Shown here piece by piece: positions 42,010 through 51,277 of a stretch of DNA of 64,000 nt. Origin of the DNA: Micromonospora echinofusca (lineage in GTDB: Bacteria; Actinomycetota; Actinomycetes; Mycobacteriales; Micromonosporaceae); NCBI RefSeq assembly GCF_900091445.1, contig NZ_LT607733.1, positions 3,240,501 to 3,304,500 on the forward strand, given 5' to 3'. The notes under the pieces were generated by a model, which saw only the letters and a program-made list of their open reading frames with translations, ran no database searches and was not told where the DNA came from. A program made the position numbers and the translations under genes. Position 1 is the stretch's first letter. The number at the start of each line of letters is the position of its first letter.

Positions 42010-44559
42010 ATGCCCATCCCCCGCCAGCCCTCCCCCACGACGCCGGCCCTTCCCGCCCGCCGCACCGAGCCCCTGGTCGAGCTGATCTTCGAGCGGCTCG
42101 CCGCCGATGACGTGCCCGACCACACCGCCGAGCTGGTGCTCGCCGCGCTGAGTGGCCAGGACGACCTGACCGCCGCGCTCGACGGCGGGACGACCAGCCT
42201 GGACCTGGCCGTCCCGACCGACGAGGCGCTGGCGGGGCGGATCTGGCTCTCCTCGGTCACCGTCGCCGGGTTCCGGGGCGTCGGACCGGAACGCACCCTC
42301 CAGCTCGACCCCGGCCCGGGCCTCACCCTCGTGGTCGGGCGCAACGGCTCCGGCAAGTCGAGCTTCGCCGAGGCCGTCGAGCTGGCGCTGACCGGCGACA
42401 GCGCCCGCTGGGCGGAGCGCAACAGCGTCTGGCGTACGGGCTGGCGCAATCTGCACTCCCCCGACCCGTGCTGGATCGTGGCGCAGCTCCACGTCGACGG
42501 GGTCGTGAAGCCGGTGACGGTGACCCGGTCGTGGCCGCTCGGCGCGACGCTCGCCGACGCGGAGGTCACCGTCACCAGCGCGCACGGTCGGCACGCGAGC
42601 CTGGCGGAGCTGGGGCTGGCCCGCCCGCTGGAGCTGTACCGGCCGTTCCTCACCGCCGCCGAGCTGGGCCGACTCACCGCCGGCACGCAGAGCCAGCTCT
42701 TCGACGCGATCTCCGCGATCCTCGGCCTGGAGGCGATCACCGACGCCGACCAGCGGCTGATGGCCGCCGCCCGGCCCGTCGACGCGGCCATCAAGGGGGT
42801 ACGCGCCCGGCGCGCCGCGCTCGCCGAGGAGCTGACCGGCGTCGCCGACGACCGGGCCCGCCGGGCGGCCGTACTGCTGAAGGGACGCGGCACCGTCGAC
42901 CTAGCGGCGCTGGGCGCGATCCTCGACGAACCGGAGGAGGTCGCCGCAGACGGGCCCCTGCTGCTGTGCCGGCGACTGGTCGAGCTGCGCGTGCCGGCCG
43001 TGGCGGAGGTGGCGCGGCTGGCGGAACAGCTGCGTGAGGCGTCCGCCGAGGTGCAGCGGCACGACGGCGGGCGGAATCTGGCGGCGCTGCGCAGCGCGGA
43101 ACTGCTCAGCCTCGCCATCGAGCACCACGAGGACGTCGGCGACGGCCCGTGCCCGGTCTGCGCCACCGGCAGCCTCGACGGGGACTGGCGCAGCGCCGCC
43201 GGCGCGTCGCTGGCGCAGCTACGGGACCGCAGTCTCGCCGCCCGGTCGGCGGCGGCGCGGCTGACCGCTCTGCTGCGGCAGGCGCACCACCTGATCGACG
43301 ACATCGCCGTGCCGGAGGTCGACCCGACGGATTCGCCGCTGGGCGAGCCGCGTGACGTGGCGGAGGCGCCGCTGGACGGGCCGCGCAGTGGGGTGGAGGC
43401 GCCGCTGGACGGGCTGCGCACGGCGGTGGCGGCGCTGCGGCGCGTACCCGCGGAGCCGGCCGAACTGGCGGCGCACCTGGACGCGCGGTATCCGGCTGTC
43501 GTGGCCGCGGCGGGGGCGGCCCGCGCGTACGCCGAAGGGGTCCTGCGGCAGCGGGACACCGGGTGGCGGCGGGCGGCGGCCGAGCTGCGCGGCTGGGTCG
43601 ACGCCGCGACGCGGCTGCCCGAGCGGGAGGCGACGTTGGCCCGGGTGAAGGCGGCGCGGGCCTGGTTGAAGTCCACCGCCGCGCGGCTGCGCAACGAGCG
43701 GGTGGCGCCGTTCGCGGAGCACTCGCAGCGGATCTGGGCGCAGCTGCGGCAGGAGAGCAACGTCGAGCTGGGCGCGATGACCCTGGAGGGGACGAACACG
43801 CGGCGGCGGGTGGCGTTCCCGGTCAGCGTGGACGGCGCCGACAACGGCACCGCGCTCGGGGTGATGAGCCAGGGCGAGATGCACGCGCTCGGGTTGGCGA
43901 CGTTCCTGCCGCGCGGGTGCGCGCCCGAGAGCCCGTTCCGGTTCATCGTCGTCGACGATCCGGTGCAGAGCATGGACCCGGCCAAGGTGGACGGCCTGGC
44001 CCGGGTGCTCGCCGCGCTGGCCGAGCAGCGGCAGGTGGTGGTCTTCACCCACGACACCCGGCTGCCGGACGCGGTGCGCCGCCTGGAGGTGGGCGGGGCC
44101 CGGATCGTCGAGGTGACCCGCGCGGAGCGGTCCGTGGTGACGCTGCGGCCCGCCTCCGATCCGGTGACGCGCTACCTCGACGACGCGTACGCGCTGGCGC
44201 GCAACGAGGAGCTCGCCGCCGAGGTACGCGGGCCTGTGGTGGCGGAGCTGTGCCGCTCGGCGGTGGAGGCGGCCTGCCACCGCATGGTGTGGCGGCAGCG
44301 GGTGGCACGCGGCGTTCCGCACGACGACATCGAGGCGGCCATCGTGGACGCCTCCCGGCGGCTGACCACCACGCTCGCGTTGGCCCTGTTCGACGACGCC
44401 GAACGGGGCGGGGACGTGATCGGCTGCCTCAGTCGCCGGTACGGGGCGCGGGCGGTGGCCGCGTACAAGGCGTGTCGGGAGGGCGTGCACGGGTCGTACC
44501 TGGCGGACCTGCCGGGCCTGGTCGCGGACGCCCGCCTGCTGACGGAGGCGCTGCGGTGA
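42010..44559 (+). CDS. SMC-like AAA/ABC ATPase with CxxC hook
   Basis: An 849-residue ABC-type ATPase of the SbcC/RecN-like group. A helical N-terminal domain (1-75) precedes the head with Walker A G-R-N-G-S-G-K-S (110-117). Long helical arms meet at a C381-P-V-C384 hook, like the Rad50 zinc hook. The second head half has the signature M-S-Q-G-E (about 618-622) and Walker B F-I-V-V-D-D-P-V-Q-S-M-D-P (about 645-657), with a switch His in V-V-F-T-H-D. The C-terminus (about 720-849) is a helical domain with R-S-A-V-E-A-A-C-H that may be HEPN-related. Such ATPases occur in many phage defence systems. Its stop overlaps the next gene by 4 nt. Confidence 0.8.
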   Translation: MPIPRQPSPTTPALPARRTEPLVELIFERLAADDVPDHTAELVLAALSGQDDLTAALDGGTTSLDLAVPTDEALAGRIWLSSVTVAGFRGVGPERTLQLDPGPGLTLVVGRNGSGKSSFAEAVELALTGDSARWAERNSVWRTGWRNLHSPDPCWIVAQLHVDGVVKPVTVTRSWPLGATLADAEVTVTSAHGRHASLAELGLARPLELYRPFLTAAELGRLTAGTQSQLFDAISAILGLEAITDADQRLMAAARPVDAAIKGVRARRAALAEELTGVADDRARRAAVLLKGRGTVDLAALGAILDEPEEVAADGPLLLCRRLVELRVPAVAEVARLAEQLREASAEVQRHDGGRNLAALRSAELLSLAIEHHEDVGDGPCPVCATGSLDGDWRSAAGASLAQLRDRSLAARSAAARLTALLRQAHHLIDDIAVPEVDPTDSPLGEPRDVAEAPLDGPRSGVEAPLDGLRTAVAALRRVPAEPAELAAHLDARYPAVVAAAGAARAYAEGVLRQRDTGWRRAAAELRGWVDAATRLPEREATLARVKAARAWLKSTAARLRNERVAPFAEHSQRIWAQLRQESNVELGAMTLEGTNTRRRVAFPVSVDGADNGTALGVMSQGEMHALGLATFLPRGCAPESPFRFIVVDDPVQSMDPAKVDGLARVLAALAEQRQVVVFTHDTRLPDAVRRLEVGGARIVEVTRAERSVVTLRPASDPVTRYLDDAYALARNEELAAEVRGPVVAELCRSAVEAACHRMVWRQRVARGVPHDDIEAAIVDASRRLTTTLALALFDDAERGGDVIGCLSRRYGARAVAAYKACREGVHGSYLADLPGLVADARLLTEALR

Positions 44560-45035
44560 CCGCGCCGACGCCACAGCGCCGCACGGATGGAGCTGCCGCG
44601 GTGGCCACCCCGGAACCGCGGCGCTGCCTGGCGGCGGCCGAGGAGCTGCTGCGTGGTGCCGGCGCGTTCGGCGGGGCCGCCGTCGCCGGCGGTTGGTGGC
44701 CTCGGGCGTGCGCCTGCCTGATCCGGCTCGCCCTCGAGGGTGGCATCGACGCCTACTGGCGGCGGACCCGGCCGGCGGTGGCCGGGTGCCGGCAGGGCCG
44801 GGCGAAGCAGCTGATGCTGCGCGGCCGGCTCGGTCCCGGCGTCGCCGTCGCCCGCCGCGTCGCGTTCGCCTGGGCGACCCTGTCGGCCGCCGCCCACCAC
44901 CACTGCTACGAGCTGGCGCCGACGGCCGCGGAACTGCGCCGCCTGCACACCGAGGTGAGCACTCTGCTCGCCCGACTCGATGATGACGTGCCCGCAGTCC
45001 CGCCAGAGTCCCTGCTCACCGGCAGGTCAGGGTAG
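44556..45035 (+). CDS. Small HEPN-like partner of the SMC-like ATPase
   Basis: A 159-residue alpha-helical protein. It has [15 protein letters not shown] (about 49-63) and [19 protein letters not shown] (about 111-129). A His-rich turn followed by Y-E-L is seen in HEPN-like families, where R-(4-6)-H forms an RNase site, but no clear R-x4-6-H is present here. It may therefore be an inactive or regulatory HEPN. The GTG at 44556 overlaps the ATPase stop (GTGA), so the two are co-translated. Its 3' end overlaps the leftward RidA gene by 9 nt. Confidence 0.6.
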   Translation: MTAPTPQRRTDGAAAVATPEPRRCLAAAEELLRGAGAFGGAAVAGGWWPRACACLIRLALEGGIDAYWRRTRPAVAGCRQGRAKQLMLRGRLGPGVAVARRVAFAWATLSAAAHHHCYELAPTAAELRRLHTEVSTLLARLDDDVPAVPPESLLTGRSG

Positions 45036-45440
45036 TACGGCTACCGCCTGGATCTCGATCAACAGGTGCGGGTGGGGTAGTTGGTGTACGGCGACGGTGG
45101 TGCGGGTGGGGCCGGTGGCGTCGAAGTATTCGGCCCAGACCTGGTTGTAGCCGCCGAAGTCGTTCATGTTGACGAGGTAGGTGGTGACCTGCACGAGGTC
45201 GCTCAGGTCCGCGCCGACCGTCCGTAGCAGGTCTCGGATGTTGTCGATGACGGCTCGGGTCTGTGCGCGGATGTCGAGGTTGGTGGTGCCGTACTCGTCG
45301 ACCTGCACGCCGGCGAAGGTGTTGTCCGGGCGGCGGCTGGAGGTGCCGGAGACGAAGACGAAGCCGCCGGCGACCTTGACGTGGGGGAACGCGCCACGTG
45401 GTGTGGCTTTGCCGGCGACGACGTGCGCCTGCGTGGTCAT
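45027..45440 (-). CDS. RidA family deaminase, probable 2-aminomuconate deaminase
   Basis: A 137-residue YjgF/RidA-fold protein: [11 protein letters not shown] near residue 27-37, Q-T-R-A-V-I-D-N-I near 59, D-L-V-Q-V-T-T-Y-L and [12 protein letters not shown], and the final I-E-I-Q-A-V-A-V-L. It forms trimers. In this operon the role that fits is 2-aminomuconate to 4-oxalocrotonate plus ammonia, the step that defines the 2-aminophenol branch. A general RidA role on reactive enamines is the alternative. The ATG overlaps the upstream stop by 4 nt; it is the last gene. Confidence 0.8.
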   Translation of the reverse strand: MTTQAHVVAGKATPRGAFPHVKVAGGFVFVSGTSSRRPDNTFAGVQVDEYGTTNLDIRAQTRAVIDNIRDLLRTVGADLSDLVQVTTYLVNMNDFGGYNQVWAEYFDATGPTRTTVAVHQLPHPHLLIEIQAVAVLP

Positions 45441-46210
45441 GCTGCTGCTCGCAGGGTGGTGGTGCCGAGGTGTTCGACGACGGCGCGGACGTGGGCGCCG
45501 GGTTTCAGGGGGACGGCGGCGGTGGCGGCGCCGGCGAGGAACACCCAGCCTTCGCGTAGGCGTACGCCGTGGCGGCCGGCGAGGCGGATGCCTTCGTCGA
45601 GTGCGCGGCGGGGGTCGCCGAGGATCGCGGCGGTCGAGCCGACCTGCGCGACGCGTCCGTCGATCTCCAGCAGCACACCCAGGTTGTCCAGGCCGTCGGG
45701 GACCGGCGACCAGGCGCCGATGACGAAGGCGGCGGCGGAGGTGTTGTCCGCGATCACGTCCGGCAGGGAGAAGCTGAAGTTCGCGTAGCGGGAGTCGATG
45801 ACCTCGATCGCGGGTGCGACTGCCCGGACCGCGTCGGTGAAGTCCCCGACCGGCTCGCCGGGTTCGGGGAGGCGGTCGAGCAGGAACGCCACTTCGGGCT
45901 CGACGCGGGGGTGGATGAACGCGGTGGGGTCGAGGGTGCCGCCGTCGGGGATGCGCATGGTGTCGGTCAGGCGGCCCCAGATGACCTCGTCCACGCCGAC
46001 CTGCGCCATCTTCGCCTTGCTGGTCAGGCCCATCTTCAACCCGACCACACGCTCGCCCCGGTCGAGGCGACGCTGGATCAACGCGGTCTGCACCGCGTAC
46101 GCCGCATCCACGTCCAAGCCGGTCTCGGCGGCCAACTGTGCGATGGCGGTGGCGGTGTCGGCCGCCACGCCGAGGCGTTCGGCGATACCGGCGGTGTCCG
46201 GGCCGATCAT
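45437..46210 (-). CDS. dmpH: 4-oxalocrotonate decarboxylase
   Basis: A 257-residue member of the fumarylacetoacetate-hydrolase-like hydratase/decarboxylase family. It turns 4-oxalocrotonate into 2-oxopent-4-enoate and CO2 with Mg2+. Metal ligands are in P-R-V-E-P-E-V-A-F (about 101-109) and the conserved G-L-K-M-G-L-T-S-K near 57-65 is present. It is close to, but distinct from, the hydratase encoded three genes upstream; in known pathways the two form a complex. The ATG at 46210 overlaps the aldolase stop by 4 nt. Confidence 0.85.
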   Translation of the reverse strand: MIGPDTAGIAERLGVAADTATAIAQLAAETGLDVDAAYAVQTALIQRRLDRGERVVGLKMGLTSKAKMAQVGVDEVIWGRLTDTMRIPDGGTLDPTAFIHPRVEPEVAFLLDRLPEPGEPVGDFTDAVRAVAPAIEVIDSRYANFSFSLPDVIADNTSAAAFVIGAWSPVPDGLDNLGVLLEIDGRVAQVGSTAAILGDPRRALDEGIRLAGRHGVRLREGWVFLAGAATAAVPLKPGAHVRAVVEHLGTTTLRAAA

Positions 46211-47268
46211 GAGGTCTCCTTGCCGGCGAGGTCCAGTGCCACGTCCACGATCATGTCCTCCTGCCCGCCGACCATGCGGCGGCGGCCCAGCTCGACCAGG
46301 ATCGAGCGCACGTCCACCCCGTACTTGTCCGAGGCCCGCTCGGCGTGGCGCAGGAAACTCGAATACACCCCGGCATAGCCGAGGGAGAGGGTTTCGCGGT
46401 CGACCTGCACGGGCCGGTCCTGCAACGGCCGCACGATGTCGTCGGCGGCATCCATCAGGGCGAACACGTCACAACCGTGCTCCCAGCCGTGCAACTCCGC
46501 GACCGCCACGAACACCTCCAACGGCGCGTTACCCGCCCCGGCACCCTGCCCGGCCAGGGAGGCGTCCACCCGCACCGTGCGCCCGTGCGGCGCCTGCGCC
46601 CCGGCCGCAGCATCGCCGAGGATGCGGCCGTGTTCGACGGCGACGACGCTGTTGGCGACGCCGAGGGACAGGTTGTGGTGGGCATGGATACCGATCTGCG
46701 TGCTCGGCTCCAACACCTGCCGGTACGCATCCACCCGCTGCGCCACATCCGACATCACCAACCGGCCTCCGGAGTCGGTGACGTAGACGCAGTGCGCCCC
46801 GTACGACTCCATCAACTTCGCCTGCCCCGCCAACCCGGCGGGATCGTTCATGTGCGACATCATCAGGAACCCGGAGACGTCCATGCCGTTCTCCCGCGCC
46901 CACGCGATGTGCTGCGCCGAAATATCGGCCTCCGTGCAATGCGTCGCGATGCGCACACTCGTCACCCCGAGCGCCTTCGCCGCCTTCAGATCCGCGATCG
47001 TGCCGATCCCCGGCAGCAGCAGAGTCGTCAGCTTCGCGTTCGTCATGACCTCGGCCGCCGCCGCGATCCAGTCGGCGTCGCTGGCCGCACCATGGCCGTA
47101 GTTCACGCTGGAGCCGGCCAGCCCGTCACCGTGGGCGACCTCGATCGCGGCCACCCCCGCCGCGTCGAGCGCAGCGGCGATGGTGCGGACCTGCTCCACC
47201 GTGTAGCGGTGCGCCACGGCGTGCATGCCGTCGCGCAACGTCACGTCCTGGATGTACAGATCAGTCAC
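46207..47268 (-). CDS. dmpG: 4-hydroxy-2-oxovalerate aldolase
   Basis: A 353-residue class II pyruvate aldolase. It splits 4-hydroxy-2-oxovalerate into pyruvate and acetaldehyde. The opening [13 protein letters not shown] supplies the catalytic Arg, metal Asp and catalytic His; H-A-H-H-N supplies further Mn ligands. The N-terminal TIM barrel and C-terminal communication domain are both of normal length. It forms a channelling complex with the acetaldehyde dehydrogenase encoded immediately upstream (4-nt overlap), keeping acetaldehyde from escaping. Confidence 0.93.
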   Translation of the reverse strand: MTDLYIQDVTLRDGMHAVAHRYTVEQVRTIAAALDAAGVAAIEVAHGDGLAGSSVNYGHGAASDADWIAAAAEVMTNAKLTTLLLPGIGTIADLKAAKALGVTSVRIATHCTEADISAQHIAWARENGMDVSGFLMMSHMNDPAGLAGQAKLMESYGAHCVYVTDSGGRLVMSDVAQRVDAYRQVLEPSTQIGIHAHHNLSLGVANSVVAVEHGRILGDAAAGAQAPHGRTVRVDASLAGQGAGAGNAPLEVFVAVAELHGWEHGCDVFALMDAADDIVRPLQDRPVQVDRETLSLGYAGVYSSFLRHAERASDKYGVDVRSILVELGRRRMVGGQEDMIVDVALDLAGKETS

Positions 47269-48293
47269 CGGGTCACCTCCACGACGTCCCGACCCACGCC
47301 ATCGCCACCAGCGCCGTCATGGCCCGCGCTGTCGCCATCAGCGCCGTCGCGGCCCGCGCTGTCATTGCCGGTCGCTGCCGATCGCAGCCCGACCAGCCGC
47401 TCCGCCGTGCGCAGCGCCGCCGACGTCATGATGTCCAGGTTCCCCGCGTACGCCGGCAGATAATGGCCCGCGCCGGAGACCTCCAGGAACACCGACACCT
47501 GCAACCCGCGCAGATGCCGACCCAACGACGGCACAAAGGTGTCGACACGGTCGAACTGCACGTCCTGCTTGAGCCGGTATCCGGGCACGTACTCCTGCAC
47601 CGCCGCCACCATCGCCGCCACCGACCCGGCGATCGCCGCCCGATCCGCGTCGGCGTCCTCACACAGGCAGTACACCGTGTCGCGCATCAACAGCGGCGGA
47701 TCCGCCGGGTTCAACACGATGATCGCCTTACCCCGCTGCGCGCCACCGACGACCTCGATCGCCCGCGCCGTGGTCTCGGTGAACTCGTCGATGTTCGCCC
47801 GCGTACCCGGCCCCGCCGACCGCGACGCGATCGACGCCACGATCTCCCCGTACACCACCGGCGTCACCCGACCCACGGCGGCGACGATCGGCACCGTCGC
47901 CTGCCCACCACACGTCACCATGTTCACGTTGCGCTCGCCCAGATGCTCGTCCAGGTTCACCGGCGGCACCACATACGGACCGACCGCCGCCGGCGTCAAA
48001 TCCACCACCAGCCGACCATGCGCCGCCAACACCGCGTCGTTGCGCCGATGCGCACCCGCCGACGTGGCATCGAACACCAACTCCACCTCCGCGAACTCCG
48101 GCATCGCGACGAGGCCGTCGACACCATCGGCGGTGGTCGCCACACCCAACCGGCGCGCCCGCGCCAACCCGTCGGACTCGGGGTCGATGCCCACCATCGC
48201 CACCATCCGCAGGCTGTCACTCAACCGCAGCACCTTGATCATCAGATCGGTACCGATGTTGCCCGACCCGATCACCGCCACACCGACGCTCAT
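47265..48293 (-). CDS. dmpF: Acetaldehyde dehydrogenase (acylating), with Gly/Asp-rich C-terminal tail
   Basis: A 342-residue enzyme making acetyl-CoA from acetaldehyde, NAD+ and CoA. The N-terminus has the NAD motif [10 protein letters not shown]; the catalytic Cys lies in V-T-C-G-G-Q-A-T (about 127-134). The usual enzyme is 300-315 residues and ends just after the stretch A-A-L-R-T-A-E-R-L. Here about 33 extra residues follow, built of an imperfect 10-residue repeat rich in Gly, Asp and Ala, then [11 protein letters not shown]. The tail may be a linker with a terminal peptide for packing into the microcompartment (inference). It partners the aldolase through a coupled start. Confidence 0.9.
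   Translation of the reverse strand: MSVGVAVIGSGNIGTDLMIKVLRLSDSLRMVAMVGIDPESDGLARARRLGVATTADGVDGLVAMPEFAEVELVFDATSAGAHRRNDAVLAAHGRLVVDLTPAAVGPYVVPPVNLDEHLGERNVNMVTCGGQATVPIVAAVGRVTPVVYGEIVASIASRSAGPGTRANIDEFTETTARAIEVVGGAQRGKAIIVLNPADPPLLMRDTVYCLCEDADADRAAIAGSVAAMVAAVQEYVPGYRLKQDVQFDRVDTFVPSLGRHLRGLQVSVFLEVSGAGHYLPAYAGNLDIMTSAALRTAERLVGLRSAATGNDSAGRDGADGDSAGHDGAGGDGVGRDVVEVTR
47311..47370. repeat. Two 30-bp imperfect tandem repeats encoding the DmpF tail
   Basis: Units 47311-47340 and 47341-47370 share GCGCCGTC and GGCCCGCGCTGTC. They encode the repeated D-S-A-G-(R/H)-D-G-A pattern of the acetaldehyde dehydrogenase C-terminus. Repeat-number variation between strains would be expected. Confidence 0.7.
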
Positions 48294-48345
48294 GCCACAT
48301 CCCCCTCACCGAAGACCGCAACGGTCGCTAACCCACGCCGCGCAC

Positions 48346-49137
48346 TCACGACGCCGCCCCCGAGAAACAGACGCGCACCGAACCCAGACCCGAGATCCGC
48401 GCCTCGTACGCCGCGCCCGCCGTTACCGACACCATCGGGCCGAGCGCCCCGGACAGCACCACGTCACCGACGCGCAGCGGATCACCGGAGCGGGCCATCG
48501 TCTGCGCCAGCCACTGCACCGCGTGCAACGGGTTACCCAGGCACGCCGCGCCCGCCCCCACCGACACCGGCTCACCAGCCCGCTCCAGGACCATCCCGCA
48601 CAACCGCAGGTCCACATCCGCCAGCCGACGCGGCGCGGTACCGAGCACGAACAGACCGCTGGAGGCGTTGTCCGCCACCGTGTCCACGATCGAGATGTCC
48701 CAACCCGCCACCCGCGAATCCACGATCTCGATCGCCGGCAACACGTGATCCACCGCCCGAATCACATCCACGCCGGTAATCCGCTCATCCGGCAGATCCG
48801 CACCCAGCACGAAGGCCACCTCCGCCTCCACCCGAGGCTGCAACAACCGGTCGAGGTCGACCTCCGCGCCGTCGGGCACCGCCATGTCGTCCAGCAGCAC
48901 ACCGAAGTCCGGCTCGAACACACCGAAGCTCTCCTGCACCGCCCGCGACGTCAACCCGACCTTCGCACCCACCCGCCGATGGCCGGCGTCCAGCCACCCC
49001 CGGACCTGGAACTGCTGCACCTGATACGCCGTCTCGACGTCGCCCTCCGGCAGGAGCCGCCCGCGCAGCGGCGGGCACGGCGTGCCGGACTCCCGTGCCT
49101 GGCGCAGCTCGCCGGCCGCCAACTCGATGGCGGTCAT
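48346..49137 (-). CDS. dmpE: 2-oxopent-4-enoate hydratase
   Basis: A 263-residue hydratase of the same fold as the 4-oxalocrotonate decarboxylase. It adds water to 2-oxopent-4-enoate, giving 4-hydroxy-2-oxovalerate, the aldolase substrate. It shows G-A-K-V-G-L-T-S near residue 57, metal ligands in P-R-V-E-A-E-V-A-F, and I-E-I-V-D-S-R near 135. It is 52 nt upstream of the acetaldehyde dehydrogenase gene, and its ATG at 49137 overlaps the aldehyde dehydrogenase stop by 4 nt. Assigning hydratase to this gene and decarboxylase to the other rests on sequence style; the two could be swapped. Confidence 0.82.
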   Translation of the reverse strand: MTAIELAAGELRQARESGTPCPPLRGRLLPEGDVETAYQVQQFQVRGWLDAGHRRVGAKVGLTSRAVQESFGVFEPDFGVLLDDMAVPDGAEVDLDRLLQPRVEAEVAFVLGADLPDERITGVDVIRAVDHVLPAIEIVDSRVAGWDISIVDTVADNASSGLFVLGTAPRRLADVDLRLCGMVLERAGEPVSVGAGAACLGNPLHAVQWLAQTMARSGDPLRVGDVVLSGALGPMVSVTAGAAYEARISGLGSVRVCFSGAAS

Positions 49138-50645
49138 GTCAGGTCCACGCAGACGTTGGTCAGCTCGGAATAGAAATCCAGGGAGTGCACGCCACCCTCA
49201 CGCCCGATACCCGACGCCTTCACCCCACCAAACGGCGTCCGCAGATCCCGCAAGAACCACGTGTTCACCCACACGATCCCCGCATCCAACCGCATACCGG
49301 CCCGGTGCGCCCGACCCACATCCCGCGTCCACACCGCCGCCGCCAACCCATACTCCGTGCCGTTGGCCAACGCGAACGCCTCCTCCTCATCATCGAACGG
49401 CGCCACATGCACCACCGGCCCGAAGACCTCCTCCGTATTCGTCCGCGCACCCGCCCCCAACCCCGTCAACACCGTCGGCTGCACATACGCACCACCATCA
49501 CGCGCATCACCAAACGCCGGCACCCCACCCCCGGCCAACACCTGCGCACCCTCACCCCGAGCCAGGTCGTAATAGCCCAGCACCTTGTCCCGATGCTGAC
49601 GCGAAATCAACGGCATGTTCACCGTCGCCTCATCCGCAGGCCACCCGAACCGCAACCCGCCGGCCTCCCGCGCAAGCCGCGCCGTGAACTCCTCGAACAC
49701 CGGCCGCTGCACATAAATCCGCTCCGTGCAGAGGCAGACTTGACCGCCGTTGGTGAAGCTGGAGCGCACCGAACCGGCCACCGCCACGTCCAGATCCGCG
49801 TCGGCAAACACCAGCCCCGCGTTCTTGCCACCCAACTCGAACGACACCGGCCGCACCCCATCAGCCGCCGCCCGCATAATCGTGCTGCCCGTCGACGACT
49901 CACCCGTGAACGTAATCGCGTCCACCCCCGGATGCCGGGTCAGGAACTCACCCGCCGAATCCGGGCCAAAACCGTGCACCAGATTGAACACACCCTCCGG
50001 CACACCGGCAGCCGCCATCACCTCCGCCAACAACGTCGCCGACGCCGGCGTCTCCTCACTCGGCTTCACCACCACCGCATTGCCACACGCCAACGCCGGA
50101 GCGACCTTCCACGTCAGCAACAGCAACGGCAGATTCCACGGCACGACCACCGCCACCACACCCACCGGCTTACGCACCGCATAGTTCAACGCCCGCCCAC
50201 CCGACGGCGTCACCGTCGTGAACGACTCCGTCGACGCCGTCGCCACAATCTCCGCAAACGCCCGGAAATTCGCCGCACCACGCGGAACATCCAACGTCCG
50301 CGCCTGCGAAATCGACTTACCCGTATCCGCCACCTCAGCGGTCACCAGATCATCGAAACGACGCTCCAACTCCTCGGCGACCCGACGCAACACCTCCGCA
50401 CGTTCCCGCTCCCCCATCCGACCCCACGGCCCCCGCAACGCCCCCCGCGCCGCCGCGACCGCATCGTCCACACACCCCCGATCCGCCTCCACCACCTCGA
50501 ACACCGGCTCACCCGTCACCGGACTGCGCTTGACGAACCGCCGCCCACCCCCGACGAACTCACCACCGACGAAGTTGCGCAGGGTCGGCGGGTCGGCACC
50601 GGGGCGGCCGTCGCGCAGACTCACCGGCCAGGATGACTCGGGCAT
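49134..50645 (-). CDS. 2-aminomuconate (or 2-hydroxymuconate) 6-semialdehyde dehydrogenase
   Basis: A 503-residue NAD-dependent aldehyde dehydrogenase. It oxidises the ring-cleavage semialdehyde to 2-aminomuconate. Catalytic residues are in F-E-L-G-G-K-N-A-G (Glu, about residue 271) and G-G-Q-V-C-L-C-T-E (Cys, about 304); the NAD site P-W-N-L-P is near 168. The protein has about 25 extra N-terminal residues (S-S-W-P-V-S-L-R-D-G-R-P-G-A-D-P-P) before the usual F-V-G-G-E-F start, possibly a packing peptide. The ATG at 50645 has GGAAGGGA upstream. It is placed directly after the shell genes. In the known aromatics microcompartments this enzyme works with the dioxygenase to remove a toxic aldehyde. 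Confidence 0.88.
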   Translation of the reverse strand: MPESSWPVSLRDGRPGADPPTLRNFVGGEFVGGGRRFVKRSPVTGEPVFEVVEADRGCVDDAVAAARGALRGPWGRMGERERAEVLRRVAEELERRFDDLVTAEVADTGKSISQARTLDVPRGAANFRAFAEIVATASTESFTTVTPSGGRALNYAVRKPVGVVAVVVPWNLPLLLLTWKVAPALACGNAVVVKPSEETPASATLLAEVMAAAGVPEGVFNLVHGFGPDSAGEFLTRHPGVDAITFTGESSTGSTIMRAAADGVRPVSFELGGKNAGLVFADADLDVAVAGSVRSSFTNGGQVCLCTERIYVQRPVFEEFTARLAREAGGLRFGWPADEATVNMPLISRQHRDKVLGYYDLARGEGAQVLAGGGVPAFGDARDGGAYVQPTVLTGLGAGARTNTEEVFGPVVHVAPFDDEEEAFALANGTEYGLAAAVWTRDVGRAHRAGMRLDAGIVWVNTWFLRDLRTPFGGVKASGIGREGGVHSLDFYSELTNVCVDLT

Positions 50646-50665
50646 GGTCAGGTGTCCCTTCCGGT

Positions 50666-50929
50666 TCAGGTGGTGGGCTCGGGCCGCTCGCTGCCGGGCT
50701 CGGCGACGAGCGCGACCACGGCGGCGTCCACGGTGGGTTGGCCGGTCACGGCCGCCGCGGCCTCGTCGGTGACGACCAGGACGGTGGTGCCGACGCCGAC
50801 GTTCAGGGGGTCGACGGCGACCAGGTCGGGCCCGTCGCCGCGCGGGCGGACCAGGACGAGCCGCCTGCCCTGCAACGCCGGCAGGATGCGGTCGGCCCAC
50901 ACCTTGCCGACGACCTCACCGAGCACCAT
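50666..50929 (-). CDS. Microcompartment vertex protein (EutN/CcmL family, BMC-P)
   Basis: An 87-residue pentamer-forming vertex protein. It opens M-V-L-G-E-V-V-G-K-V-W-A-D-R, then Q-G-R-R-L-V-L-V-R-P, V-A-V-D-P-L-N-V-G-V-G-T-T-V-L-V-V, a pattern diagnostic for the EutN/CcmL/CsoS4 fold. Pentamers close the corners of the shell. The ATG at 50929 overlaps the upstream shell gene by 14 nt. One copy only is seen, which is sufficient for a shell. Confidence 0.93.
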   Translation of the reverse strand: MVLGEVVGKVWADRILPALQGRRLVLVRPRGDGPDLVAVDPLNVGVGTTVLVVTDEAAAAVTGQPTVDAAVVALVAEPGSERPEPTT

Positions 50930-51254
50930 CGGTTTCTCCCCGCAGGCCGGCGATGACCTCGCGGATGCGGGCCGGTTCGGGCGCGTCCAGCAGGGCCGCC
51001 GTGGTCGGGTGGGGCTTGGGGTAGACCTGGGAGCTGCGCAGCTCGCCGTGGGCGCGGATGGCGGCCTCCCCGGCGGAGACGGCCTGGCGTACGGCGGCGA
51101 GGGTGCCCCGGACGGCGACCGCGAGGTAGCCGCTGGTGACCCGCTCCACGGCCACGCACCGGACGTCGGCGGTCTTGATCATGGCTTCGATCCCCGCCGA
51201 GAGGGCCACCAGGCCGCGGGTCTCGACGATTCCGATCGCGATGTCGGAGGACAT
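50916..51254 (-). CDS. Microcompartment shell protein (BMC-H)
   Basis: A 112-residue single-BMC-domain protein: A-I-G-I-V-E-T-R-G-L-V-A-L-S-A-G-I-E-A-M-I-K-T-A-D-V, typical of hexameric shell tiles, then V-T-S-G-Y-L-A-V-A-V-R-G-T-L-A-A-V. The C-terminal tail (about 88-112) exceeds the core fold and may help packing or enzyme binding. It lies 23 nt after the other BMC-H gene. Pore residues cannot be read with confidence. Confidence 0.93.
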   Translation of the reverse strand: MSSDIAIGIVETRGLVALSAGIEAMIKTADVRCVAVERVTSGYLAVAVRGTLAAVRQAVSAGEAAIRAHGELRSSQVYPKPHPTTAALLDAPEPARIREVIAGLRGETDGAR

Positions 51255-51277
51255 GTCTGATTCTCCTTACCCGGTTG

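Noticed and set aside
41034..44057. A 1,007-codon leftward Ser/Arg-rich ORF
   Set aside because: Antisense to the RNase H-fold and ATPase genes, both of which show catalytic motifs; the shadow has none.
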